Positions 28,015-37,173 of a DNA stretch of 64,000 bases are shown here, piece after piece. The DNA comes from Chloroflexota bacterium (GTDB lineage Bacteria; Chloroflexota; Anaerolineae; Aggregatilineales; Phototrophicaceae), in the NCBI GenBank assembly GCA_026709625.1, contig JAPOSR010000066.1, forward strand, positions 1 to 64,000, given 5' to 3'. Position numbers and translations under genes: made by a program. The notes beneath the pieces were generated by a model. That model saw only the letters and a program-made list of their open reading frames with translations, ran no database searches and was not told the origin of the DNA. How positions within the stretch are numbered: position 1 is the first letter of the stretch; each line of letters begins with the position of its first letter.

Positions 28015-28983
28015 TTGAAAGCGTTGAGCGACTGCGTGATTCTGGTGACGCCAACTTCGTTTGGCCGGCACGACCCGCGTCTGCATAGCGCCCTCGCGGA
28101 GGTGGTCGGCGAGGTCATCGGCAACGAGCGTGGCCGACCGCTGACATCGGACGAATTGCGCGACATCTTGCCGGGCTGCGATGGCTATATCGCTGGGCAA
28201 GACCACATTGATTTGCGCGCCTTGCAAGGTGCCGAGCGCTTGCGAGTCATCGCGCGTTATGGCGTCGGCGTCGACCGCGTTGATCTGGCAGCGGCGCAAT
28301 CACGCGGCATCATCGTCACCAATACCCCCGGTGCGAATGCCGATGCGGTTGCCGAATTGACGATCGGTCTGATGTTGGCTCTGGCGCGGCAAATCCCCCA
28401 GTCCAACCAGCGTATGCGGCGCGGAGAGTGGCCGCGGCTTTCTGGCGCGTCGCTGGCTGGCAGCGTTGTCGGCTTGCTGGGGTTGGGCGCGATCGGGCAG
28501 GCAGTTGCGCGGCGGTTGCGCGCTTTCGGTTGCATCCTCCAGGCGCATGATCCATTTGTCGCCAGTGGCCAGGCGCAAGAGCTAGGCGCGCAGCTTGTCG
28601 AGCTGGATGCTTTGGTCGCGAATGCCGATTTTTTGTCCCTGCATTTGCCGGCAACTCCAGATACAGCCGGGCTGGTGGACGCGGACTTTTTGGCGCGCAT
28701 GAAACGAAGCGCTTTCTTGATCAACACGGCGCGCGGCGAGCTGGTCGACGAAGCGGCTCTGTGGAAGGCGCTGCAGAGCGGACAGCTGCGTGGCGCGGCG
28801 CTGGATACCTTCCGCCACGAGCCGCCGGCCGCCGACAACCCGCTCTTCAGCTTGCCACAGGTGATTGTCACGCCGCACATGGGCGCGCATACGACGGCGG
28901 CGGGCAACGCCATGGGCTGGGGCGCGTTGCATGATTGCCTGGCTGTGCTGCGCGGCGAAGCGCCCAAGCACCGCGTCGTCTGA
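28015..28983 (+). CDS. D-2-hydroxyacid dehydrogenase (phosphoglycerate dehydrogenase-like)
   Basis: A 322-residue NAD-dependent D-2-hydroxyacid dehydrogenase. The substrate-domain segment LRVIARYGVGVDRVDLAAA is followed by GIIVTNTPGANADAVAEL, the Rossmann loop VVGLLGLGAIGQAVARRLR near residue 145, catalytic Arg in LINTARGELVDEAALW, Glu in FRHEPPAADNPLF and His in VTPHMGAHT. It lacks the ACT regulatory domain of full SerA, so it may act on 3-phosphoglycerate or another 2-hydroxyacid. No ATG is available; TTG at 28015 with a GCGAGG site 7 bp upstream is the likeliest start, and TTG at 27991 is the other. Confidence 0.85.
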   Translation: MKALSDCVILVTPTSFGRHDPRLHSALAEVVGEVIGNERGRPLTSDELRDILPGCDGYIAGQDHIDLRALQGAERLRVIARYGVGVDRVDLAAAQSRGIIVTNTPGANADAVAELTIGLMLALARQIPQSNQRMRRGEWPRLSGASLAGSVVGLLGLGAIGQAVARRLRAFGCILQAHDPFVASGQAQELGAQLVELDALVANADFLSLHLPATPDTAGLVDADFLARMKRSAFLINTARGELVDEAALWKALQSGQLRGAALDTFRHEPPAADNPLFSLPQVIVTPHMGAHTTAAGNAMGWGALHDCLAVLRGEAPKHRVV

Positions 28984-29026
28984 TCGTTGTTAGGCTTGGT
29001 CCTTGCTGTCAGCCGTCAAGAAAAGC

Positions 29027-29193
29027 GGGAGTGGTGAATGCGTGGATATGGCAACCAAGCCCCGCATCCCCCGGCCCCTTGCCCCCAGAATGAGGGAAGG
29101 GGGTGCCAGCGCCTCCGCATCCGCAACATGATAACCCCTCCATCATTTTGAAGTGGGGGCAAAGCAGCGCGTACCCACCAAAATCACCGCTTC
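29027..29193 (-). repeat. Dispersed palindromic intergenic repeat, copy C
   Basis: About 167 bp from GGGAGTGGTGAATGCGTGG to CCCACCAAAATCACCGCTTCC. The two ends are inverted versions of one another (GTGGTGA...GTGGATA versus GGTGATTTTGGTGGGTA). The core is that of copies B and D in the opposite orientation. It fills most of the 271-bp gap between the convergent dehydrogenase and livF genes. Confidence 0.75.
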
Positions 29194-29254
29194 CAGAAAA
29201 GCCCAACGGTTCTGACTTGCCACGCGCCGAGATCCAAAGGCAGGCCAGGTCGGC

Positions 29255-29956
29255 TTATGCCCAAAAAGCCTTTTCCAGGTCGTCAAAGTCGGTCGCTGGG
29301 CCTTCAAACTTGTTGCGCCCCAGCTCCAGCACATAGACATAATCGGCGATCTTGAGCGCCTCGCGGATCTCCTGGTCGACCAGCACAATCGTCAGCTTCT
29401 CGCGGTCGCGCAGGTCGACCAGCATGCGGTAGACCTCTTCGCTGAGCAGCTTGGCCAAACCAGCGGTCGGCTCATCGACCAGAATGACTTCTGGGTCGGT
29501 CATCAAGGTGCGCCCGATTTCTACCATGCGCTGCTGCCCGCCCGACAGACTGCCGGCTGGATCATTCTGTTTCTCGCGCAAGATGGGGAAGCGCTCGTAA
29601 TTCTCCTCGATCTTGCTTTCCATGCGCGCTTTGTCGTTTTTGAATGTCCAGGCGCCCAGCATCAGGTTTTCGCGCACCGACATGTGTTTGAAGACGCCGG
29701 GCTGCTGTGGGATATAACTGATGCCGAGGTTGATGAGGCGATGCGTCGCCGTGCCGGTTACATCGCGCCCGTTCAACAGCACTTCGCCGCTATGTGGTTT
29801 GAGGAAGCCATAGATTGCTTTGAGCAAGGTCGATTTGCCGACTCCATTTGCGCCCAAGATCGTCGTCAGCTTGCCGGTTGCGGCGCTCATGCTCAGGCCG
29901 CGCAGGATATGCAGGTCTTCATAATAGCCGACATACAGGTCTTTGATTTCGAGCAT
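29255..29956 (-). CDS. livF: Branched-chain amino acid ABC transporter ATPase LivF
   Basis: A 233-residue ATPase of the Liv-type importer. Walker A is LGANGVGKSTLLKAI near residue 36, the signature is SLSGGQQRMVEIGRTL near residue 137, and Walker B is VILVDEPTAGLA. The segment TATHRLINLGISYIPQ is typical of LivF. It is the last gene of a five-gene operon, and its ATG overlaps the livG stop by one base (TGATG). Confidence 0.92.
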   Translation of the reverse strand: MLEIKDLYVGYYEDLHILRGLSMSAATGKLTTILGANGVGKSTLLKAIYGFLKPHSGEVLLNGRDVTGTATHRLINLGISYIPQQPGVFKHMSVRENLMLGAWTFKNDKARMESKIEENYERFPILREKQNDPAGSLSGGQQRMVEIGRTLMTDPEVILVDEPTAGLAKLLSEEVYRMLVDLRDREKLTIVLVDQEIREALKIADYVYVLELGRNKFEGPATDFDDLEKAFWA

Positions 29957-30687
29957 CAATCATCGTCCTCGCCCAAATAGGCTTCAATGACGGCGGGGTC
30001 GCTTTTGACGGCTTTTGGCTCGCCATCGGCGATCAGCGCGCCATTGTTCAGCACGATCAGCCGTTGGCTCAGCTCAAATACGGCGCCCATATTGTGGCTG
30101 ATGAGGATGATGGCTTTGCCGTCCGCGTGCACACGATGGATATAGCTGTAGATGGTTTCTTGCAAGCGTGGATGCACGCCGGCGAATGGTTCGTCCAGAA
30201 TGAGGACTGCTGGATCAAGCATCAGCAGCCTGCCCAGCTCCAGCAGTTTGCGCTGTCCACCACTCAAAGCGCGGCTTAGTTCGTGGGTCAGGTGGTCGAT
30301 AGTCAACAGGTCGAGGATCTCATGCGCGCGGGCTTCGATATCGGCGCGGCGGGTGCGCGGCCGGATAGCCAGCCCCGGCACCATCATATTTTCCATAACG
30401 GTCATTCTGCCTAGCGCGCGGGTGATTTGGAAGGTGCGGCCCAAGCCGGCGCGAACCACATCATAGGGCGGGCGGCCATCGATGCGTCGGCCGTTGAGAT
30501 AGATCGTGCCAGTGGTCGGCTTCAGCATCCCGCTCATGACATTGGTGAGCGTCGTCTTGCCCGCGCCGTTCGGTCCGATCAAGCCGATCAGCTGCGGCTT
30601 AACAACTTTAAACGAAACGTGATCGACTGCCTGGTTGCCGCCAAAGCGCATGACGATTGCGTTCAGCTCAAGGTTGATCTCAGGCAT
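29956..30687 (-). CDS. livG: Branched-chain amino acid ABC transporter ATPase LivG
   Basis: A 243-residue ATPase pairing with LivF. LNAIVMRFGGNQAVDHVSF opens the domain, with Walker A IGPNGAGKTTLTNVMSG, signature RALSGGQRKLLELGRLLM and Walker B VLILDEPFAGVHP. The run GLGRTFQITRALGRMTVMEN is the LivG signature around the Q-loop. The start at 30687 overlaps livM by 8 bp. Confidence 0.92.
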   Translation of the reverse strand: MPEINLELNAIVMRFGGNQAVDHVSFKVVKPQLIGLIGPNGAGKTTLTNVMSGMLKPTTGTIYLNGRRIDGRPPYDVVRAGLGRTFQITRALGRMTVMENMMVPGLAIRPRTRRADIEARAHEILDLLTIDHLTHELSRALSGGQRKLLELGRLLMLDPAVLILDEPFAGVHPRLQETIYSYIHRVHADGKAIILISHNMGAVFELSQRLIVLNNGALIADGEPKAVKSDPAVIEAYLGEDDD

Positions 30688-31831
30688 CGTCCGCCTCCAG
30701 GCGCGCGGCGTGGCTTTCATCGCTCGCGCGTTTGGCGACTGTCTCTTTCATGACGAGGTCGCGACCGCTGAACCAGGTGATGATGGGATAGAGCAAGCCA
30801 TTGCGCACGAATCGCAGGGTCAAGACCATCACCAAGCCAAAGAGCGCGTATCGCCAGGCGCCTGGCTCCCACACGAAGGCATCTGCCCCTGCCGCTGTGG
30901 TTAAGCCAAATGGCAATGTGATGACGACTTCACGCGTGGCTTCCAACAGGTAGCGCGCGATAAAGGCTCCGGCTGCCGCGCCGAACAAACTCTCCATGCC
31001 GCCGATCACAGCATAGGCGATGATCAGCGACATCTGCAAAACCTCCAGCTGCTCGGGGATGATGCGCTCGCTGCCGATGTCGCTGTAAAAAATCGCGCCG
31101 GCCAGACCGACAATCATGCTGGTGAAGACGAAGACCAGGATCTTGTAGCGCACGACATTGACGCCCAGCGCCGAGGCGGCATCTTCGTCTTCGCGCATGG
31201 CACGCAGGAACAAGCCCACCGGCGAGTTGGCGACCCAATACATCGCCAGCAGGCAGACGATGAGCAGCGCGAACATCAGATAGTATTCGACTTGGCGCGC
31301 CGCGTCGACATCGGCAATTTGCAGCAGTGGACGCAGCGACAGCCCGTTCGAGCCGCCGGTATAGTCATACTCTGTCAGCATAACGATGCGGAAGAGTTCA
31401 GAAAAGGCGATCGTAAACAGCGCCAGATAGGCCGCGCGCAGACGCAGCAAAAGCCAGCCGATCACCAGCCCGACCAAACCAGCCACCAGCGCGCCGATGA
31501 AGATCGCGCCCACCGACGAAACCGACTCGGGTGTCAAGAACGCGAAGCCATCGCGTGCCACCAGCCCCGCTACATAAGCGCCGATGCCCATAAATGCCAT
31601 GTGCCCAAACGAGAATTGCCCGGCGATGCCCGCCAGCAGCGCCCAGCTTGAGGCCATGATGGCATAGAAGAAGCCGCTGATAAACACGGTCTTGGCATAA
31701 TTCGACTGCGAAGTGTCATTGGGAAGCCACAAAAAGTAGAGGATGATCAGCGCCAGCAAGACATAACCCAGCCTGCGCCGCCCGATGCTGGCATCCACTG
31801 CCGCTTCTATCCGTTGGAGGAGCGTCATCAT
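30680..31831 (-). CDS. livM: Branched-chain amino acid ABC transporter permease LivM
   Basis: A 383-residue permease with about ten helices. LivM features are SWALLAGIAGQFSFGHMAFM near residue 65, the GLFLRAMREDEDAASALGVN loop that contacts the ATPases, and AGAIFYSDIGSERIIPEQLE. The start is the first of two consecutive ATG codons at the livH stop (TGATG overlap). The product forms the channel with LivH. Confidence 0.9.
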   Translation of the reverse strand: MMTLLQRIEAAVDASIGRRRLGYVLLALIILYFLWLPNDTSQSNYAKTVFISGFFYAIMASSWALLAGIAGQFSFGHMAFMGIGAYVAGLVARDGFAFLTPESVSSVGAIFIGALVAGLVGLVIGWLLLRLRAAYLALFTIAFSELFRIVMLTEYDYTGGSNGLSLRPLLQIADVDAARQVEYYLMFALLIVCLLAMYWVANSPVGLFLRAMREDEDAASALGVNVVRYKILVFVFTSMIVGLAGAIFYSDIGSERIIPEQLEVLQMSLIIAYAVIGGMESLFGAAAGAFIARYLLEATREVVITLPFGLTTAAGADAFVWEPGAWRYALFGLVMVLTLRFVRNGLLYPIITWFSGRDLVMKETVAKRASDESHAARLEADDA

Positions 31832-33369
31832 CAAGTTTGCTCCCTTCCGAAGAGGCCAGTCGGCTTCAACAGCAAGACCAGCGCAAAGATGACCAGCGCA
31901 AAGGCTTCTTTGTAGGCTGCGCCGCGGCTGGGGTCGGGGTGGCAGCCCGCGCCCAGCGCCTCGACGATGCCGACGATGATGCCGCCGACCAGCGCCCCCG
32001 GCACCGAGCCAAGCCCGCCCAAAACGACGATGACATAAGAGCGCCCGACCATCTCGGCGCCGACCCAAGGCACCCAGGCGAATATCGGAATCAGCGCCGC
32101 GCCCGACATCGCCGCCAGCATGGAGCCCAAGCCAAACGACAACGTATTCATATTGGTCGGGTTGATGCCGGTCACCGCTGCGGCTTGGCGGTCTTGGCTG
32201 GTGGCGCGCAAGGCTCTGCCAGTCCAGGTGCGCTGCAAAAAGTAGAGCAGCGCGAATATCAGCGTGATGCCCACCAACATGGCAAAGGCGCGGTCGCCGA
32301 TGATGTTGATGGGCCCAAATGTGAATTCATCGGTGATCTGCGTGCGCGGCAGGGTAAAGCGCCGCACTTCTATGAAGCGGTCGGTGCGCTGGGGGAATGG
32401 CCCCGCGATCGCCAGAGTCGTGTATTCGACGACAAAGCCGAAGCCAAAGGTGATCAAAATCGCGTATTCCGCGACACGCTCGATCAATCCGTCGTGCATA
32501 GGCTTCAGAAACACGCGCTCGAAGAAAGCACCCATCAGGAAGACGATCAGCGCCGCCACCGGGATGCCCCACAGCGGATTGATGCTGATTTCTGTGCCGG
32601 TCAACTGGCTGAGCAGGTTCGAGCCGTGCATCAAAAAGTAAAATGAAAAATAGCCGCCCACCATGTAAAGCTGGCCATGCGCGAAACTCACGATGCCCTG
32701 GACAGAATAGATCAGCGTCAAGCCCACCGCCATCAGCGAGTATATGCAGCCAATTACGATGCCATTTGCTGTTTGCTGCGCCAGGTAGGTGATATGATAC
32801 GGTGCGGCCACGCAGAGGTTGTCGGCATTGTGCAGGGCAAAGAGCGTGTAGATTTGCCAGGCGCCCAGCGAACCAAGCGCAATTATCCAGTCGCGGCTTA
32901 TTTTGGGCGTGTGCTTCCACAGCAAGCCAATAATCAGCGGGCCGATCGCAAAGCCACCCAAGGCAGCGGCGGTAAGCGCATTCCGGTCGTCCGCTTCGGC
33001 TTCGCGGTATCGGCGCGGGATAAAATAAGCGGCGATCACCGACCATAACGGACCTGCCAATATCAGCCACAGCCCAGATGGCATGTTGGGATCTTCTATG
33101 CGCACAAGGGCCTGCGAAGCGATAAAGACGGCGACAACTAGCCCGATGGTCAAGGTGAAACGGGTGATCCAGCGCGGTCGCAAGTAGTATAAACCAATCC
33201 CCAGCGGGCCCAGAGCGAAGCCACTGACAACCCCGGCGACTTGGAAACTGGAGGGGAGCGACTCGTCATCTTTTTTGCGTCTGTCGACAAGTTGGGGCAG
33301 CGCCCACAAACCAAACACAGCCCAAAGCGGGCCTGCGAACAGGAGCCAAGCAAGGGAGGCATCAATCAT
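31831..33369 (-). CDS. livH: Branched-chain amino acid ABC permease LivH with a duplicated N-terminal membrane extension
   Basis: A 512-residue protein. The C-terminal 310 residues are a normal LivH permease: QQTANGIVIGCIYSLMAVGL, IVSFAHGQLYMVGGYFSFYF and LRATSQDRQAAAVTGINPTN (ATPase-contact loop). Ahead of it lie about 200 extra residues with four or more hydrophobic segments. These fall into two related units: FAGPLWAVFGLWALPQ...FALGPLGIGLYYLRPRWITR and LAGPLWSVIAAYFIPRR...FAIGPLIIGLLWKHTPKISR. The start is supported by an AGGAG site 7 bp before the ATG, so the extension is probably translated. LivH is normally about 300 residues. The extra domain is unexplained. Confidence 0.88.
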   Translation of the reverse strand: MIDASLAWLLFAGPLWAVFGLWALPQLVDRRKKDDESLPSSFQVAGVVSGFALGPLGIGLYYLRPRWITRFTLTIGLVVAVFIASQALVRIEDPNMPSGLWLILAGPLWSVIAAYFIPRRYREAEADDRNALTAAALGGFAIGPLIIGLLWKHTPKISRDWIIALGSLGAWQIYTLFALHNADNLCVAAPYHITYLAQQTANGIVIGCIYSLMAVGLTLIYSVQGIVSFAHGQLYMVGGYFSFYFLMHGSNLLSQLTGTEISINPLWGIPVAALIVFLMGAFFERVFLKPMHDGLIERVAEYAILITFGFGFVVEYTTLAIAGPFPQRTDRFIEVRRFTLPRTQITDEFTFGPINIIGDRAFAMLVGITLIFALLYFLQRTWTGRALRATSQDRQAAAVTGINPTNMNTLSFGLGSMLAAMSGAALIPIFAWVPWVGAEMVGRSYVIVVLGGLGSVPGALVGGIIVGIVEALGAGCHPDPSRGAAYKEAFALVIFALVLLLKPTGLFGREQT

Positions 33370-33404
33370 GTCTTTGCTCCTAGTTTTGTAGGCTCAACAA
33401 AGCC

Positions 33405-33431
33405 AAAAGGGACAGGCGCAACGCCTGCCCC
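33405..33431 (-). terminator. Attenuator-like hairpin between the binding-protein gene and livH
   Basis: Read on the minus strand, GGGGCAGGCG-TTG-CGCCTGTCCC forms a hairpin followed directly by TTTT. Its position after the binding-protein stop and before livH fits partial termination, giving more binding protein than permease. Confidence 0.55.
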
Positions 33432-33471
33432 AATACGAATCGGTATGGCTGTGGATGTGTTTTCACCCAGC

Positions 33472-34815
33472 TTAGGGCGAAGTCCCCGGCACAACATAAG
33501 CCGTGCCATGTGTCTGGTAGACCTCGGGATACACAACCGCCGCGTCCAGCGAGCTTTGGCCCGGCTCGAAGTATTGCATGACTGTCACGATGGGGTCGGG
33601 CCACTGGTGCCACATGAAGTCGGGCATGCCGTCATCCGCGGGCATGCTTTCGTTGTGGCCGCCATAGGTGAAGTAGTAGCGCCCCTGCGACAGGGCAATG
33701 TCGGACGCCTCAATGGCTTCGACAATGGCGGCGGCATCGGAATAGCTGCCGGCGCGCTCCATCGCGTCTACCATCATGAACACGGCATCGTAGGACGCCA
33801 TGCCAAAGCTGGGCACAATATCGCCAAATTCCGCCTCGTATGCCGTGTTGAGTTCAATGGCTGTGTCGTTGAACAAGCTGGGGATGATGCCAACACGGTT
33901 GAAGGCGCAGTAATTGCCATCGGGCACAGTCGACCAATACTGCACATGCTGAAAGGCGATCTGGTTGGTGACGCAGATCGTATCCGGGGTCGGCGCGATG
34001 CCCAGCTCTGCCATCTGCTGCGTCAGGTTGAAGGAAGTCTCGCCAGTGACCACGATGCGAATGGCATCGGGCGGCTCTGCGCTGGCTTGGATGCGGCTCA
34101 AGATCGGCACGAAGTCTTCTGTGCCCAGCTCGACATCAATTTGCGAGACCGAGACGCCGGCCGCTTCGAGGCGCGCTTGCTCATCGGCTGCGGCGGGCTG
34201 ACCATAATCGGTGTTTTCGACGATCAAGACGACATCTTCGACACCCAGCGAGATCAGCCAGTCTGTCACCACGCTGCCTACCATGGAGCTGGCGGGCGAA
34301 ATGCGGAAGATATGGTCGATGCCATCGTCAAAGCGTGGCGCCGCGCCGTCGAACTCAATGATGCCGTTGGCGCTCACATTATCGTTCCAGGGCTCGGAGA
34401 AGATCGTCGGGATGGCATTCTCTTCCATGATGCCCATGGTCGCCAAGCCAACAGCGCTGTGATAAACGCCGACCATGCCGTCGACTTCGTCTTCCAAGAT
34501 CAGGCGCTCGGCGACAGCTTGGCCGCGTTCGGGGCTGCCCTCAGAATCGCCCGTGATGACCTCGAGCATATAATTGACGCCGTCAATCTGGACGCCGCAA
34601 TCGGCATTGATATCGGCTGCGGCTTGTTTGAATGCCCAGTCCATTGCCACGCCGCCTGCCACAGCGCCCGGCGCAGACATTGGTGCCAAGCCGCCAAACT
34701 TGATTGTGTAATCGGCGAATTCGCAATGTCCATCCGCGCTCACCATGCCCATCGGCACGATCATCAGCATCGCCATCAGCGCGATTACAACGACGAACAC
34801 ACTTCTGTGTTTCAT
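33472..34815 (-). CDS. ABC transporter substrate-binding protein, Leu/Ile/Val (LivJ/K) type
   Basis: A 447-residue periplasmic-type binding protein. The signal peptide is MKHRSVFVVVIALMAMLMIV with a cleavage-like VSADGH, followed by the type I lobe (YTIKFGGLAPMSAPGAVAGG), then VDGMVGVYHSAVGLATMGIM and the hinge segment PSFGMASYDAVFMMVDAMER. The ligand is likely a branched-chain amino acid or related amide. An AGAGGAG site precedes the ATG. It heads the liv operon. Confidence 0.9.
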   Translation of the reverse strand: MKHRSVFVVVIALMAMLMIVPMGMVSADGHCEFADYTIKFGGLAPMSAPGAVAGGVAMDWAFKQAAADINADCGVQIDGVNYMLEVITGDSEGSPERGQAVAERLILEDEVDGMVGVYHSAVGLATMGIMEENAIPTIFSEPWNDNVSANGIIEFDGAAPRFDDGIDHIFRISPASSMVGSVVTDWLISLGVEDVVLIVENTDYGQPAAADEQARLEAAGVSVSQIDVELGTEDFVPILSRIQASAEPPDAIRIVVTGETSFNLTQQMAELGIAPTPDTICVTNQIAFQHVQYWSTVPDGNYCAFNRVGIIPSLFNDTAIELNTAYEAEFGDIVPSFGMASYDAVFMMVDAMERAGSYSDAAAIVEAIEASDIALSQGRYYFTYGGHNESMPADDGMPDFMWHQWPDPIVTVMQYFEPGQSSLDAAVVYPEVYQTHGTAYVVPGTSP

Positions 34816-34892
34816 TATGCACTCCTCTCGTATCAGTGGGTTGACGCGACTAACCCCCTGTGAGCGAGCGCCACAGAGGTGTAGCTGACTAT

Positions 34893-34921
34893 AGGATAAT
34901 CCGCGTTCGCGCCTTTGTCAA
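34893..34921 (-). promoter_or_regulatory. Strong promoter of the liv operon
   Basis: On the minus strand a perfect TTGACA (34916-34921) is followed by 17 bp and TATCCT (34893-34898), with a TATAGT just beyond. The leader to the binding-protein ATG is about 70 nt. Confidence 0.6.
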
Positions 34922-34936
34922 ACGCGCTGTTTTCCG

Positions 34937-35100
34937 GGGAGTGGTGAATGCGTGGCTACGCGTTGCTTTGCCCCCACCTCAAATGAGAGAGGGGCTTACA
35001 TACTGCGGAAGCGCAGGGAAAACTCCCCTTCCCTCACTCTGGGGGCAAGGGGCCGGGGGATGGGGGGCTTGGTTGCCGTATCCACCAAAATCACTACTCC
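34937..35100 (+). repeat. Dispersed palindromic intergenic repeat, copy D
   Basis: About 164 bp with the best-preserved inverted ends: GGGGAGTGGTGAATGCGTGG at the left and TATCCACCAAAATCACTACTCC at the right. The core matches copy B in sequence and orientation. It lies between the divergent liv promoter and the sugar isomerase gene; the rest of that 442-bp gap holds only promoters. Confidence 0.8.
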
Positions 35101-35214
35101 CTTCTCCGGGCATATCGTTGTCTGGTCTTATTCGCGCGCGGGTTGGACCTACGTGAAATCGCTGAATGACCGCCCTTTCTTGCATTCCAGACGATGCAAT
35201 GTCGGCAAATCTGT

Positions 35215-35220
35215 TACTAT
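35215..35220 (+). promoter_or_regulatory. Possible -10 of the sugar isomerase gene
   Basis: TACTAT about 38 bp before the ATG at 35258, in a TTACTATAGCG context. No good -35 is visible. Confidence 0.3.
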
Positions 35221-35257
35221 AGCGTCAGCGGCTTATGGCAATCGGCGGGGGCAACAG

Positions 35258-36091
35258 ATGAGCGAAATCACAATCGGCTGCGCGCTTTGGACACTGGGGC
35301 CAACGCCTGATGTAAGCGCCCTCGCGCGTCAAATGGAGACCGCGGCGCAGATCGGCTGCCAGTCGGTGCAGCCATGGGTGGCGCATAGCGATGATTGGCC
35401 CTGTATCCTCGACCCCGACTATGGCGCTTCGGCTGATCGGCGCGAGGTTCGCAAAATTGCCGAGTCGCTGGGCCTCGTGTTCAGCGGCTTTTGCGCCCAA
35501 CTGCAAGGCGCGAGCACATTCGGCGGCTTGGAAGAGCGGGAAGGGCTGCGCGGCCGCATCGACAAGACCAAGCAAGCGCTCTCGACATCGGCTGAGATGG
35601 GCGGGACTGTCGTAACTACGCATCCGGGCATCTTGCCCGAAAACCCCAGCGCCGAAGCCTACCAGATCATGCTCGGCTCGGTGGCGGAAATCGCCGACCA
35701 TGCCGCGAGCGTTGGCGTGTATTTCGCGCTCGAAACCGGGCAAGAGCCACCGTCCGTTTTGGGCGCATTCATTGACAAAATCGGCAACCCTTGGCTGAAA
35801 GTCAATTATGATCCCTGCAACCTGCTGCGCTTCGGCTCAGAAGCCGGGACGATCCAGGGCGTGCAAATCCTTCGCGACAAGATCATCCATACCCACGCCA
35901 AAGACTGGAATCCACAAACGCGCGAAGCCACCTGCGGCGAGGGACTCGTGCCTTGGGATGGCTATCTGGGCGCGCTGCGGGATATCGGCTATAGCGGCGT
36001 GCTGGCGATTGAAGACGAGACAGGCAATGCAGATATGGTCGGCTCGATCCGCCGCAGCCACGCTTTTCTGAAAGGCTGGCTGGATGCGTAA
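35258..36091 (+). CDS. Sugar phosphate isomerase/epimerase (xylose isomerase-like TIM barrel)
   Basis: A 277-residue AP endonuclease 2-type TIM barrel enzyme. Landmarks are EITIGCALWTLGPTPDVSAL at the start, GTVVTTHPGILPENPSAEAY, YFALETGQEPPSVLGAFID with the metal-binding Glu, WLKVNYDPCNLLRFG, IIHTHAKDW and LAIEDETGN, all characteristic of metal-dependent sugar or inositol isomerases. The ATG was placed at the conserved N-terminus, inside a longer frame. It overlaps the Gfo/Idh gene by 8 bp. Such pairs act in inositol and sugar-acid catabolism, but the substrate is not known. Confidence 0.82.
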   Translation: MSEITIGCALWTLGPTPDVSALARQMETAAQIGCQSVQPWVAHSDDWPCILDPDYGASADRREVRKIAESLGLVFSGFCAQLQGASTFGGLEEREGLRGRIDKTKQALSTSAEMGGTVVTTHPGILPENPSAEAYQIMLGSVAEIADHAASVGVYFALETGQEPPSVLGAFIDKIGNPWLKVNYDPCNLLRFGSEAGTIQGVQILRDKIIHTHAKDWNPQTREATCGEGLVPWDGYLGALRDIGYSGVLAIEDETGNADMVGSIRRSHAFLKGWLDA

Positions 36092-37139
36092 TATCGGCAT
36101 TTTGGGCGCAGGCGGGATTGCCGCGCTCAGCCATTTGCCAGAGATCGCCGAGGTCGCGGGCATGCGCGTTGCGCATATCTGTGGGCGTACCGAAAGCCGC
36201 CTGCGTCTGCTTTGCGAACGATTTTCTGTGCCGCGCTACTCCACCAAGTGGAGCGACTTGCTCGATGACCCGACACTGGACGCGGTGATTGTCGCGCTGC
36301 CGCATCCGCTGCATGCCGAAGCCGGCTTGGCTGTGTTGGAACGGGGACTGCATTTGTTTATGCAAAAGCCGCTGTGCACGACGCTGGCCGAAGCCGACCG
36401 ACTTGTGGCCGCCAGCGAAATGCGCCCGCGCCAGGTTGTCTATTGCCGTCCATCTTTCAGCGCTGTCGTCTATGAGATGCGCCGACAGCTGGCCGCCGGG
36501 GCAATCGGCACAATCTCTGGCGCGCTGGCACGCCACAGCGATGGCGGCCCCGAAGTGTATTATGCCGAAGTCAGCGACAGCTTCAACGAGCCGCGCGTCG
36601 AAGATGAGTTCTGGTTTTACGATGCAGACCGGGCTGGCGGCGGCGCCTTGCTCGATATGGGCGTCTATGCCATCGCCAACATCGTGGCGCTGCTGGGCAA
36701 GGTGGAGTCGGTGACTGCCCGCCTGCGCACAGTCGCCAAGCCGACCACGCTGGAAGATACCGCAACGGTCATTCTGGACATGGCGAATGGTGCCTTGGCC
36801 ACCGCCGAGACGGGCTGGTGCGACCCGGCGCGCTCATCCTGCCTGCGCGTGCATGGCACAGCCGGCAAGCTGCAGCAAGCCGACGACTCGATCGCCTGCA
36901 TCCGCCCCGGCTCCTACGAACGCGAGTGGGCCGCGCCAATCAGCGAAAAACTCACGCCGCCGCCTGTGCTCAACCAGCACGCCGAGTGGCTGGTCTGTAT
37001 GGAGCGAGGCGAACAGCCGGCGCTATCCAATCTGTGGACAGCCCGACACATCACTGAGGTCATGCTGGCGGCTGTGGCATCAAACAAACAGGGCAGGCGC
37101 GTGCCGGTGCGGTCGCAGCCTAGAGCGCTGGGCTGCTAA
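36084..37139 (+). CDS. Gfo/Idh/MocA family oxidoreductase
   Basis: A 351-residue NAD(P)-dependent sugar dehydrogenase. The Rossmann fold is NIGILGAGGIAALSHLPEIA, followed by LDAVIVALPHPLHAEAGLAV and the EKP-like motif FMQKPLCTTLAEADRLV, in which Gln replaces the usual Glu before Lys-Pro. The C-terminal domain holds GGGALLDMGVYAIANIV with the His-equivalent position replaced by Tyr. It overlaps the upstream isomerase by 8 bp. Together they likely oxidise and isomerise a sugar or cyclitol. Confidence 0.87.
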   Translation: MRNIGILGAGGIAALSHLPEIAEVAGMRVAHICGRTESRLRLLCERFSVPRYSTKWSDLLDDPTLDAVIVALPHPLHAEAGLAVLERGLHLFMQKPLCTTLAEADRLVAASEMRPRQVVYCRPSFSAVVYEMRRQLAAGAIGTISGALARHSDGGPEVYYAEVSDSFNEPRVEDEFWFYDADRAGGGALLDMGVYAIANIVALLGKVESVTARLRTVAKPTTLEDTATVILDMANGALATAETGWCDPARSSCLRVHGTAGKLQQADDSIACIRPGSYEREWAAPISEKLTPPPVLNQHAEWLVCMERGEQPALSNLWTARHITEVMLAAVASNKQGRRVPVRSQPRALGC

Positions 37140-37173
37140 TCGCGTCGGCGAGCGCTTTGTTCAACTGCCGCGT

